Origin: Spinellus fusiger
Taxonomy: Eukaryota > Mucoromycota > Mucoromycetes > Mucorales > Phycomycetaceae
DNA length: 64,000 nucleotides
Reading direction: 5' to 3'
Assembly (NCBI GenBank): GCA_025094145.1
Contig: JALLLS010000026.1
Coordinates: 62,001-126,000 of the forward strand
The notes under the pieces were generated by a model that made no database searches, was not told where the DNA came from, and saw nothing but the letters and a program-made list of their open reading frames with translations. Positions 22,391 to 34,600 of the stretch are shown here, piece by piece (within the stretch, counting starts at the first letter, position 1; each line of letters starts with the position of its first letter). A program made the position numbers and the translations under genes.

Positions 22391-24440
22391 TGGAAACACA
22401 CTCTTCTTCCTTGAGTGGAGGTTTCTTTTCTTATTTCTTATTTCTTATTTCTTATTTCTTATTTCTTATTGACTGTAAGGGATACTGTGTTGTGTTTGTT
22501 TATTCCCATAGCAACACTGCTTTTGTTTGTTGGTAGGGTAGTTTGGAAAAAGACACCATTAACACAGGTCACGAACAAGACTTAATATAATTAACACGAT
22601 TCTTTAAAAGGAAAACAATCCTATTATGCTTATCTTTCTACGAGTCACATATAAAATAAAATAAAAAGAGATTAAAAGAGATTAAAAAAAGAAAGATGAA
22701 AAGAGAGATAAATATATAAAAAGACAGCAGAGATGGCAACACTACAAAGAACAATACAACAAACAGTAACAATTTAGTGAAAACAAGGATACACTTTTTT
22801 AAATATCAAACAAGTGCACTGGTACACAACAGCTCAAAATACACTCAAAAAAGGAAAGAAAAGAAAAGAAGATAGAGCTTGGAATGGCGTGCTATAGTCA
22901 CTATTCTCACAAATATTTATCGCACTCTTCTTTAAAGAATTATCGCATTCTTTCAAAGAATAAAGTCTACTATTTATAAGGGCTTTTTGTCCAATAAAAC
23001 CTAGAGACTGGTCTTTTATACAAGATGTCCTGTACAGATATCGCTACATTAGTACTATTGTGGGTCTTAATACATTACTTCATAAAATATACTAACTTGT
23101 TTCTTTCTCTATTCAATTTTATCTCCTACTCTTGCTTTATCTAAATACAAGTTAAATAACAAATATCCATTGTATTTTTTACTAATTTTTATGTGCCAAT
23201 AATTTATGAATAAAGTGTAGTTACTATAGCAACATCACCAAGGCTATCCAAGATCTCGTCTTCTGGTCACCATGACAATAAAGGTTTTAAAAAGAGAAGG
23301 TTGGACTAAACTTTGTTTTCATTCTGCAAGTAATACATTACTAATGCCTAGGAAACTTAATGAAAATCCTCAAAATACAATTGAGTGCAAAATGATAATG
23401 ACAATGACTATGGAATCATTCATACTTGTATAAGAGAGATACTGCCTAGTGAGAAGAGTGTATCAGATACAGTACTGAGTGGCTATAGTGACTGTCAAAA
23501 GAAGACTCCTTCTTAGTAGGGATAAGGTAGATCTTCAGAGAGAGAGAGAGAGAGAAAAGAGAAGGGTGTTTACAGCTGATATTGCTGCTTCACTGGTCAT
23601 TATGCGTATTTTCTGCATTTTCTACGTGTAGCTTAACAATAACAGAGTTAAAGGGGAGATTCATGGCTGCTGTTAAAGTAAAACATTGCATTCAGTCTGT
23701 TTCATATCAATTTGCCTCCAAGGTAAGGTATTGAGATAATATTTATAGTCATCAACAGAGAGGAATCCACCGAGGAATCCATTGAATAAACACTTTCCAT
23801 GTTCTTTATTCACTTTTCATATCGAATGTTTAATACACTATAGTATTTCTATAGTGCAGTGATACTATAGAATAATGACTATAGAAGGAAATGATAGTAA
23901 ACAAGAGAGAATGGAATAATAGCCTTTTTCTCTTTTGATAGTCATCGTTTGTTAGTGTTTAGTGTCATGGACCTTACTAAATCTACAGTCAATAGAGTAT
24001 CAATACAGTGTTAATGGATAAATAGATACCCCACCAATGATCTGTCCTGCTTGGGATTGTCTCTAAAGATTCCACTCTCCCATCAAATGATTTGTCTACT
24101 AAAAACCTCCTACTCCAGTGTCCTACGTACTGTGTAAATAGCTAACTCTTTCTAAATTAAACAGATGTCTGCCAAAATACACTTTGTCCATTGAAATGCA
24201 CACTGTCTCAGGTATCTGACAAATATCCCAGCAAATCATCAGTCAACTCATACGTCAATGTCTGCATATCTATTGGCTTGGGTACTGTTATGCAGAATAA
24301 CATGAAAAAGTCACTAACAAAATAAGTGGACCATAGAAATAAATGACAAAAAGTGGGTCTTTGTTTTCTATTTTGGACACTGGGGCATTTTCTACTTTTC
24401 TCATTCTCTCTTAAATACTTTCATTGTTATTTGTTCTTAT
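22391..24440. other. 2-kb intergenic region with 7-bp tandem repeat
   Basis: No gene recognised. A TTTCTTA-type 7-bp unit repeats about six times at 22430-22470. A GA microsatellite lies near 23538-23556. The right part is the leader region of the PA-TM-RING gene. Confidence 0.5.
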
Positions 24441-26428
24441 ATGCTATTCATTACAGCCTTTCTTTTACCGCTTCTGTGGCTAGCGTCCATACAATGCAAC
24501 CTATTTTCATCCAACAACCCTTATATAACAACAGGTGGGCTTGTGTAGTTGCCTTTGCCTTTTTAGAATGAGTCTTACCAGTCTACACTACCTCTCTTCC
24601 TACTCTTCATTACCATAGAACTAGTGATTGATTACTCCAATAAGACAAGCGAACAGGTCCTTAACAATACACTCGACATGCAGACCTACAGACAGAATAT
24701 TGTTCCAAACTACAACCTCACTCTACCTAATGCATCTGGACTAGCAGTAAGATAATAGGCTCATTCCTAAGCTCATTCTATTCTCAAGGGAATATTGTAT
24801 GACGCTGGACTCTTATGCGAGTCAAGCCAAGACAAACTATCGAGATTCCTACCTTATCAGCCCAAGATTGCTCTAGCTCAACAGGGCAATTGCTCACTAG
24901 CCCACAAGGCAGTAGTGGCCCAGGCAGACGGTGTGGCTGCCTTAATTATCTACGACAATGTACCCTTTGATAAAGATCCTTATGCGGGTATTATGGTAAG
25001 CTCAGTAAATACTATTTTCATCTAATATACTCATAGGATATTCCTGCTAGTAATCTGACGCTTGTTGTGTACTATGTTGATCTAAATGTAGGACTCGATC
25101 TGCTTCTAAAAGCACAGTCCACCGGTCCTATTGTCCTGGGATCAGATGGTATCTCCTCTCAAGAGGCCATTCGAGTAATACTCTATCCTACTACTAACGG
25201 ATTTCCTAGTGCATGGGAATTTACGTTGATTGTTATCGTTGTACTGCTTGTTCTTAGCTTTGCAATCTCAGGTAACCCTCTTCCTTAGTCAGCAAGCAAT
25301 TTATAAATCTCCTGTCTTGTTAGTGGGTATGCATTGGCATTTGTGGAGAATTCACAGGAACCACCATGCCTTGATTGAAGCTGGTCTTCTTACAACACAA
25401 AATGGTTTGATCAAGGCGCAGTTAATCAATACAAAAGATTTAAATATATTCCCTGTACGAGTGATTAGAGGTGGTTGTACATCTTCTGCCCGTCGTTTAT
25501 CTATTCATTCCATACGGTCACATCGGTCAGTGTGTGCACTGGCGAATGCAGAGACACTTGCCAATGTGGACAGAGAAATGGATAGAACTCTCTCAAAAGA
25601 TAACTCTATAGAGACAGTAACAAGAACAGCAGATACAGAGAAATCCAAAGAAGTAGCCAAAGACTCTTCTGAAGGCTCTTCTGAAGACTCTCTAGAAAAC
25701 CTTCCTGAAAACCCTCCTGAAGACCTGCCTAAAGACTTACCCGCAGAACGGTCATTAGAATTAGCTGAAGAAAAATCCGAGGTGGACACAATACTAAGCA
25801 TCCCAGAAACTCGAGAAGCATGTGTTATCTGCCTTGATGAGTTTTCAAAAGGAGACACTATACGCCAATTACCCTGTCATCATGAATACCACTGTGAATG
25901 CATAGGTAATAGATACAAAATATTAGAGTAAAGTGTGCTAACATTGACTCATAAGATCCTTGGCTGACAATCAAGTCTGCTGCCTGTCCACTCTGCAAAT
26001 ACGACTGTTCCATGAATGTTCCTATGCCATCACAAAGTATACCACCCGCCCATGAAGAACACTATAGCTTTTTATCCTATTTTATCCATGGTATGCCACA
26101 ATCTTCCAATTCACAAAGCACGGGCTCCTTTGGCCCTACAGTGCATGCGGATCAAATAGAACAGTTTAATCAATCGTGGATATCCCGCTCTTTACCGAGA
26201 AATATGCGACGCCAGCTTCAACAGGCGGCCCTTGCACAAACAGCAGTTCAAGAAGCGGCCATTGAATTACCAGAAAGAATGGCAAGTCATCCTACTGCAG
26301 CAACTACATCAAGACCCTCTATTCCGCCAGTATCATCATTATCACCACCCTCTTCTTCTTCACAACCAACACCACCACCACCACCACCAATGATGATATC
26401 CAGAATAAAATCTTTATCTCATAGATAG
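24441..26428 (+). CDS. PA-TM-RING E3 ubiquitin ligase (RNF13/GRAIL-like)
   Basis: The start MLFITAFLLPLLWLASIQC is a signal peptide. It is followed by a glycosylatable lumenal region and a protease-associated domain (GILYDAGLLCE, IALAQQGNCSLAHKAVVAQ, GVAALIIYDN), then one membrane helix (EFTLIVIVVLLVLSFAIS). The cytosolic part has an acidic PEST-like repeat and a RING-H2 finger (CVICLDEFSKGD, LPCHHEYHCECI, DPWLT, CPLC). A proline-rich tail ends SRIKSLSHR. Introns interrupt the PA domain and the RING after CECI. Such proteins ubiquitinate cargo at endosome/vacuole membranes. The domain order is exactly that of the family. Confidence 0.88.
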
Positions 26429-27750
26429 ATAATCAAGTGGGTCTTGGCCTCTATTGAATTATTTATGTTTATAGTCACCACATTGATTATTCGTGGATTT
26501 GTATGTTTAAAAGGTGTAAATTTATAGGATAAAGAAGTAAAGAGTAGTATGGTATGTATCAGTACTATAGATAGTTGTTCTTGACTACTACTACTAACTA
26601 CTACAGCTATTTAAAATAAAAGTGAATGTTTCTTCAAAATAAAAGTGACATAGATAATATTCACTATGATAAGGGATTAGGATATCTTATCCAAGTGTGA
26701 AAATGTAGTCTTTGAAGTTCAATATTTGATCTTACAGTGGTTGATGTTTTTATTATTATTTTATTATTATTTAAAATAAATGAAAAAGACTATAGGAAAA
26801 AGATCTTTACTTTCTCTCATTAGGTATATCCTATACCCATTTTTATTGTATTGTTTTTACCTATTTATCACTAAGGAAGGATATCTACCTGTGTATTGAT
26901 TAGCCTAGTTGTAGTAGCTTTCATTCCAATAACAATAAATCCCATTTTCTTTAATCATCCATCCCAAGATCATATTAAAGCTCGAATTACATATATTAGT
27001 GTGATATTTATCAGTCATAGTTGAATATTAAATGATATACAGATGATTCAATAGAAATGTATACACTTATTGTCCACATTACTACGTTGTGTTTTATACT
27101 TTGTCATACCTTTTTATTTATTTATATTATCTACTTTCTTCCTATTCATATCACATTGATACTCCTGAGGTACTATCTTTATAAAGATATATGCTAGTAG
27201 TGTTTTAGAGAAAGACAATATTTGGTATAATTGAAGAATGAATAAAATAGTACTGAAAAGATTCAAGAGTAAATCAAACGAATGAAATTTCTTATAAAAT
27301 ATCCTCTTTTTTTTTTACCTTGAAGGATATCTATCATTATGCTAGCTTCTATTAAACAATGTTTCTGTGAATATATGCTGTATAGTATGGAAGAATAAAC
27401 AAGAAAGATATTTAGGCACTTTATACTTTTGTCATGAACCACTCTTATGATTAATTTATGCAGGGTGAATTAAATCCCGAGACAAGGCCGTTTGTTAGAA
27501 TTTGACATTATCTGCTAAGAAGAAAATAGTCTTCAATTATATAGAAACTACATAAAATTCTATAGTAGTTTTTGTGTTAGAAGATATTAGGTGAAATCAT
27601 TACAAACAAATCAATTAGCTTTTAACTATGCTTACTGAATACTCAACCATAGATAGAACTTGGTCAATGAAATAACTTGTGAATATCATATTCCGGGTAA
27701 TTATTTTTATTTTTACACTATGTTTCCATGACTACAAAGAATGATCTTAC
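26429..27750. other. gene-poor AT-rich spacer
   Basis: About 1.3 kb without a supportable exon or RNA gene. Short TTATTA runs only. Confidence 0.5.
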
Positions 27751-29560
27751 TACACACCAGGAGATCTTTAGGATATAAAAGGAAATAGTCGAGATACAAT
27801 TGTTTAAAAATGACATCGATTTGAAAAAGAGCAAAAATAAAGTGAGATGCATTCATGTTAGTTTTTAAATAAAGATTATTATGTAGATTTACCTATAGAT
27901 ATATGAATCCTGGAAGAAACCACCTTCGATGTAGCGATATGCTATAATATGAATACAAATATCCATTCTGTCGAGAAGAATGGAACTGGTCCGTGGCGAC
28001 CATTTAATCCCTCTTCTGTAATTGTATAGATATTCTTTGATGCATTCACATCTCTGTTCCAAACAATTCCGCAACTTTGGCAAGCGTGGATATTGTTGAA
28101 ATTTATTAATACCTCAGTGAGGATATTTGTGTTATAAGTGTGGCAGATCTTGAAAACAACAAAAAATAAAACAGAGTAACTGTTAGAAGAGCTTTTCATA
28201 TTGGGTGAGAGGTCAATCATGTTCACTCTCGATTCTCGAAACTTATCAACATCAACTACAAGAAGATCACCCTTTTGTCTCTTTTTCAGTGATTGATATA
28301 AAATTCTTGGCAAAACAACATGATGACCTTTAAACTTGGCTGTCTCTTTTACCTTTATTCCTGTGCCATAAGCAACAACTGGCAGCTTGGTAGGATCGTA
28401 CTCAAATCCTTTTAGGTGCCAATACCCCTTTTCAATAATAAAATAATAGTAAAAATAATTAGTCCAAGATGTATTAATGTACTCTATGTGTATCGTATTA
28501 CTCTTGCACTGGCACCTTCTTCTTGCTTTTACCTTTGTAACGGATTCACTTGGTTTATTAAAATAAAAGAATATACAATAGAAACTGACCAACATGTAAG
28601 ACATAATAAACATACACAAACACTCACCATATCATAACTGTTGGTTTATATGCCAGATAAAGGCAAACAAGTTAAAGAGAATAGAAGTTATGAAGAACAA
28701 CAGACAGTGCAATTAGCAGGTATTAATATCCGAACAGAAGAGAACAAATCGAAATTTCACAAGTCACTTGCTTAATCAGAACTACCAAAGTAATGCAGAC
28801 TGTAACAACATTTTAAAAAGAAAAGAATTGCTTAAAGAACAGTTGCCTAGTTACCCGTTGTGATCAAATTGTGTGTTGTATTCCTTTCCACTGTCTGTCT
28901 GTTTTAGCATTGACTATGGACTGTGCAATTAAACACTATAAAGTTGAATAAAAAGAAGTAAACCTGACATTGCAACTCAATCACTGCATTTATTGTTTAA
29001 CATGTGCTATCCATAAGCTCACAGTATTTGCAGCATTACAATGTTAAAAGTGTATTTATTATAGGACTCACACTGAATTAACTCTAGTAATTATTGTCCA
29101 GAAAAGAGAGCCAAACTTACTTACATTGAGAACAGTGTATTCATTTATTGACTCAATATCTATAATCACCTCAATTATCTCATTGTAACTGGTATTAACA
29201 GTGGTGCTTAATGATAACAAGGTATTGTTTCTAATACTGGACTTTAAGCCCAGGACAAATAGAGTGTGAATTGTTTGACTTGTGAATTTTATGAGTGGAG
29301 GATGATGTACCCCATCAGAATAGATAAAATTATTATTTGTTTTGACACTTTCCTCCTTTTGTTATCTCCCACACTGCACATACAACTTAACACTCAAGTA
29401 CTTGTCAAGATGAGCATAGCTGAGCAAGGTAATGTGCTATTATTAACACAGTGAAACAATAGAAGGAAGTGATAGACACCATCAAAGACTGTTTTAGAGA
29501 TGAAAAGGTAAGCAATGTCTTCCTCTGGGCTTGAGTTCATTGTAATCCACAAGACACTCA
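27751..29560. repeat. Fanzor-containing inverted repeat, left arm
   Basis: Matches the reverse complement of about 62225-63918 with many substitutions and small indels. The outer boundary is sharp at TACACACCAGGAG (27751), mirrored by CTCCTGGTGTGTA ending at 63918; a TA at the edge fits Tc1/IS630-like integration. The inner boundary is near 29560. The arm contains a Fanzor C-terminal fragment on the minus strand and a possible short spliced frame on the plus strand. Confidence 0.75.
27942..28619 (-). pseudogene. Fanzor (eukaryotic TnpB-like nuclease) C-terminal relic, copy 1
   Basis: The minus-strand frame contains KPSESVTKVKARRR, an intron, then YDPTKLPVVAYGTG, TAKFKGHHVVLPRILYQSL, GDLLVVDVDKFRESRV, and finally HACQSCGIVWNRDVNASKNI. 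The last is the CxxC half of the zinc ribbon and the RuvC-III motif (D in NRDVNA) of TnpB/Fanzor nucleases. The first CxxC, normally after SR, is absent. The N-terminal two thirds, including RuvC-I, are not found upstream. Family members are RNA-guided nucleases that ride on transposons. This copy looks inactive. Confidence 0.72.
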
Positions 29561-29920
29561 TTGTATTGTTACAAATAAGCAAAGATTCTGTCCCTGGAAG
29601 TCTGAAAAAGGGAAGATTATTGTCCGTGCATTTTTTGAAGAGAGTGTGTACGTTTGGGCAAAGGGTAAATTCTTGAGACACGCAAGACCTCGGGGAAAGG
29701 CTGGCTGCTCTTGTATATGTAGGTGTTGGAGAGGCTTGTAAATGAACGGTGGGGAACTCGATTCTTTACAGCTGCGAGAACTATGGTTTGGTGGGTCTGG
29801 AAGAGGTTGTCTGAGAGCAGATCTAGAGAAGCACGAGAAGACAGAGAAAGGCAACCTTCCTAACGGAGAACCAACGAAACGGACAAACAGGAACAGAATA
29901 AGAACCAACAACTATACTTG
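29410..29920 (+). other. candidate spliced reading frame at edge of Fanzor arm
   Basis: A short start MSIAEQ is followed by GT-AG-like spacers. Frames KEVIDTIKDCFRDEK and, outside the repeat, KIIVRAFFEESVYVWAKG follow, and later a 60-codon ORF (29742-29921). The first two blocks recur in the right arm as MSITEQ and KEVIDTTKDYSESK, mostly with synonymous or mild changes. Splice phases do not resolve cleanly. It could be the start of a decayed transposon gene or chance. Confidence 0.25.
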
Positions 29921-30257
29921 ACCTTGGGCCTAAACTACCCGTATTCGGAATCCAAGTATAAGATGATCTCTCTATTTGCAAATGTAGAATTAGCTATTTT
30001 ATACTGTTTCTATATGAAACCTTCTTCTCTTCTAGCTTGATTTAGCAACTCCCATATTTCTCACTTAGCCACAGCCATCCATGCGAATAGGTGCTTTACC
30101 ACCGTCTATTTTACAGATGCTATTGAATAATTAGTCCTGCATCAGTTATGTCTTAGAAGAAGATGTATATAAGTAGCCTTAAGATTCATAGAATGAAGTC
30201 TTTGAGAAATACAACTTGACTAATTAACACACCTCTTGTTTATTGAGTTTTTGAACA
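29921..30257. other. intergenic spacer
   Basis: AT-rich DNA between the Fanzor arm and the duplicated secreted-protein unit. No gene seen. Confidence 0.4.
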
Positions 30258-30710
30258 ATACCATGTTTTGTGAATCTTGGGATGTTTAGCAAATCATAGC
30301 TTATTATCTATTTTATTATGCAACAAACACAGCCTGTCTAAATTAATATAATGAAAATACAGCATCTGATAACATTTACACTGTAGTAAATGTTACTGTT
30401 CTAGACACTGTTCCGAATTCAAACCTTTTTAATAAGATCTATTATGTAAATTGAGACTATATATATAAAGATGATGATACATCAGCCGAAGACAGAGATG
30501 TAGCTAAGAATTTTAATGAACCTATCTAGGAGACACATGTCAAGCATTGGTTAGTATGGCATTAGATCCAAGATATCATACAAGACAATGTAGTGTTGAT
30601 CAAGCATAAAGATACACACCAGAGACACTTGTAATTGATAAAACCATAAAAGAGCGTACATTAAGTAGGTGGATGTTAAGAGAAATATCCAAGTACTCAG
30701 CCATTACAAC

Positions 30711-30718
30711 TATATAAG
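30711..30718 (+). promoter_or_regulatory. TATA box of secreted protein copy 2
   Basis: TATATAAG lies 76 bp upstream of the ATG at 30787, which has the favourable context CACCATG. The arrangement is identical to copy 1. Confidence 0.6.
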
Positions 30719-30786
30719 ACCTCACTCTTGACTCTCTTTTATATTCATTCTCATTGTTTTCTATTCTCTCGTTTCTACATCTCACC

Positions 30787-31026
30787 ATGCACCTGAAGCT
30801 CTTTACAGTTGCCACTATTGTCTGCCTCATTGCTGTTGGTGCTCATGCTGCTGCTATTCCTCAAGCCAAGAACTTTTCTCCCGAAAAAGTTGATCCTATT
30901 TGTAGTCTTCCTGGTAATGTTCCTGGTAATGTTCCTCATTCTACTCCTGAGCCGGCTCCTTTGAAAGATGAAGACTTTGAGGAGCGGAAGAAGTTGCTGG
31001 ACGATTATGGTGATATCCTACTCTAG
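30787..31026 (+). CDS. small secreted protein, copy 2
   Basis: Encodes the same 79-residue protein as 1074-1313: signal peptide, then a short proline-rich acidic mature chain with PGNVPGNVP. The only difference seen near the gene is a base change in the leader (about 30773). Both copies keep TATA box, start context and stop, so both may be expressed. Function is unknown. Confidence 0.72.
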   Translation: MHLKLFTVATIVCLIAVGAHAAAIPQAKNFSPEKVDPICSLPGNVPGNVPHSTPEPAPLKDEDFEERKKLLDDYGDILL

Positions 31027-31288
31027 TTTACTGATATCCATGGTGGACCTGCAGCTGTCAATAGTGTCAAATCAGTTTAAGAATCATAGGATTTTTGTGA
31101 TAAACGATTAATAAAGAAATGATGGTCTTTAGTATTATTATTATTATTAAAAATACAACGTTATTCTTTCCTAGTAAGAGTATTCCTTTTAGTCATGTCT
31201 TCATACATTGCTATGATGATGAACAGCTCTATTTTGTGCTAATATGAGCTGTACTTAATCTATTGAGCTATTGCTCTGGGGCTACTAA

Positions 31289-31660
31289 ACTGGGCCAATA
31301 TAATGATTTGTACATACCTTATCAAAGCATACTATGGTGATGAGTAATACTTCAGGATTTGATATGTGCAAGTCATTATATCTGTCCAGTTTATTAATAC
31401 CGTAAGAATGTGTTTATATAATAATAATAAAAACTATTTTGCTTTGTAGATAAAGTTGAAAAAAAAAGATAGTACACTACATAAGAAGTAATAAAGAATA
31501 AACAAAGATCTTCAATCTGTCTTTTTCTCTTCTTAGAAAAAAGAATATATTTATAATAACATACATATATACGGTGTAAATAAAGGTTGTTTGAGTGATA
31601 ATAGCAATAACAATAATAATAGAACAAAATAGAAAGAAATAAAAGCGTGTAAACCACGGA
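31289..31660. other. intergenic spacer
   Basis: AT-rich 3-prime flank of the large minus-strand lipid gene. No gene seen. Confidence 0.4.
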
Positions 31661-34600
31661 CTATTTGAGATTATAGGCTTCAGAAATACGTCGTAGGCTA
31701 CGGTTCTGAGAAGAATGATCAGCAGCAGGCATATTGCTGTTAGAACGAAGAGCACATACGAGTTGAATGAGACCTCCTTCTTGCTCACTCAAATCAATAT
31801 TCCGCTTCTTAGCCAGACTGGTGCTTGCCTGCAAAATACCGTTGATTTGCTTAAGACACTTTTGGAATATCTGGGCATTGTGAAAGCTTTCTTTTTGAGA
31901 AGCTGATTCCAATCTGTATGAATCGATCTGTTGGCAGAGGTCTGCCATGTTTGAGTTGGCTCTGTTCATCTGTATTTGAGCCATGAGCGCCTTCTAATTA
32001 GATGAATAAATAAATAGAATCCCATATCCCTCTACATGATCTCTCTTACCATCATGCCTTCAGGATCAACAGTAGAGACAGGTGTTTTACCGCCTTCACT
32101 ATTTTGTCCTGATAATTCGATCAGGGTTTCCTTGGTGGTAATACCAAGTTCATGCAACAATATCTGAGCATCTGGAGAAAGTTTTTCTTTGGCTTGAACT
32201 TCATTAAGGAATCCAAGTGCCATAAACACCTGTACAGCTGTCTGACTTGCTTCTGTAGAGAGTACCTCACGGTAAATAGTACGTCTATTTGTAATCAAAT
32301 GGGTTGCAATCCACTGAGATAATTGAGGAACAATACAACATGGCAACATAGGAACAATCTCTAGTGCTGATAAAGAGCATGATGTTATCCAGTAAGCATC
32401 AATGGTAGGATAGACCAAAGAAGCCAAAAACATGAGATGTTCATATTCAGCTGGGTTATTCTCTGCTTTTATGCACAAATTGATTTGCACAGGATCACTT
32501 TCAGCTACTTTGTGAAGAAGATCTTGTGCTTCAAAAGAGGTCATAATGGCACGGAATTGCTATACAATTGAATAATAAACATAATAAAAAGTAAGCAATT
32601 GGTAACAAAGATAATATTTGTTTACCTCATCTACATCCCAGTGCAACACAAACTCACGCTCAAGCATCTGAGTGAGGAATCTGAAGCGATCCATAAGCTC
32701 ATGCTCACTCACTGTTTCTTCACTGATTGAAATATAAACAACAGCAAAGAAGGCATCAAGCAAAAATACATCAGTGACCTATATGACTGTTAGACTTCTT
32801 TTTCACTCATCTTGCTACTCTTACTTGATTAGCATAATAAGACAATGTCATGACATTATCAGCATGGTCGTTGATACGAATATTGGTATCATCATTCACT
32901 TCTTTCCCTTCAATAATAAGATTCTTGCTCTCTTCCAACAAACGGAATGAATTGAACACAATGGCATCTACATCTTCACCCTCTGAACACTAGATTAGCT
33001 CATGTTGCGTTACTACCTTACCTTGCCAATCAATGAAATAGCCACGAACTACAGTCTCTTGACGTAGCCATTCCATCAGCTCCTTTATTTTGCTTATGCA
33101 AACACCTCCTGTAGCACGTCCATAAAGAATAATAGACGAAATAAGGGCAGTTGGTGTTACTACTAATGCCTTTCGTTGACTATTTTCAACCGCATGTGTG
33201 ATGATCTGGGTCAATTGTTCCTGATCTGTCTCTCTGTTCAATGTTAGTGGTGATCCCATTCTACATCACTTACTGCAAATTGGTCTTGGCTACAGTGTCC
33301 TGAATGCTCACTAGCTGGCCCACACCAATTAAAGCCTTTCCACACTTTCGAGGATGATCTCCATTTTCCGATACTTTATTGCGTCTGTCCATGGACTCAC
33401 TGGGTCGTACAACATCACGCGTAATTGGGAGAGTTTCTTGGCGTTGAGGTTTCTGATCCAAGACATTTCCAATCAGATAGGCCAATTCAGGTACATTCTC
33501 GTAAGTAATATTAATAGGCACCAAAACAACATCTCTATGGTGACGCTTGGGAGACCCATCAACACTATGACTAGCCACTGATACAGGAGATTCAGGAGGA
33601 CTGTCTGATGCAACAGATGCATTTGATTTGGTAGGCAATTGGTTGGTTTGAAGAGTAGCTTCTATCACCATCTCGATTAAACCGTCCTGATAACTGGGCT
33701 GGTATTTGCCTATGTGTGTACGAGACTTCTCCAAACAGCCTGTCAGTGCTTCATGCTCACGTAAAAGTACTTGAGAATAAGCAGCCATGACAGCAGAGTG
33801 AAGAGGAGAACGCTGGGATCTATCTCGCTTTACATAATAAGCACCTGCCAATCGATAGATATCTGAAATAGGTCCAAGCTGTGAAGTAGCTACCAGAGCA
33901 TTAGAACAGTGAACATGGGGTGGAGCTTACATTCATCACACAGTAAGGCAGGAACAGGCAAGTGGTATCGAATTGCAATGTACCAAATCAAAAGAGGATC
34001 AAGAATACTTTTGGAGACTGGAATATAAACAACACGCTTTCCAAGAGTAACATCCCGTATCTGTTGAATCCTTTTTTAGCAGGTGGTTAAGCCATGGAAT
34101 ACTTACATAGCGAATACTCTCTTCTCGTATGCTGATACTATCAAACAGACTATCGAGGAGAGACTTGAGGAAAGATCCTGCAAACCATACAAAAGCAAGC
34201 TGTGTACGCTCACTCATACGCAACAGAGTTTTCTATACCATCAATACCTTACTGCATGACACCTTATAGCTTACCAAGGCCTCATTCATAGCGGTTTGTT
34301 TTGAGACACCTGCTTTCTTAGTTATCTATACAAGTACAATAAGAACAAGTGTATTGTATGTCTGTTACCTGCTCAATGGCCAAGTGAACTCTCTTATCAT
34401 TCAATACCACCACTTTCACAGCCTCATCATTGCTGCCTACAGTTTTACGCCACTTCCCCAGCAGCATACGCCTGTCTCTGTTGGCTTGGAAGTTAACATC
34501 CTGGGACCAATCTTCGAGACAATCGTCCAAATCCACTAGCCATGACTCATCATTCTCTTTGGTACTTGATGATTTGACGGACCCTTGGGTGATAATTTGT

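Larger units (their letters stand above)
30258..31288. repeat. right arm of 1.03-kb inverted duplication
   Basis: Reverse complement of 815-1842. The arms diverge abruptly after CTACTAA at 31288 and near 30258. The spacer between the arms is about 28.4 kb. Confidence 0.85.

Noticed and set aside
29558..29911. 117-codon minus-strand frame
   Set aside because: Low-complexity, no recognised domain, and the opposite strand looks equally open; not supportable.
31661..31690. Peroxisomal PTS1 on the reductase/acyltransferase fusion
   Set aside because: The C-terminus ends Asn-Leu-Lys, which is not an SKL-type signal; no PTS2 seen at the N-terminus.
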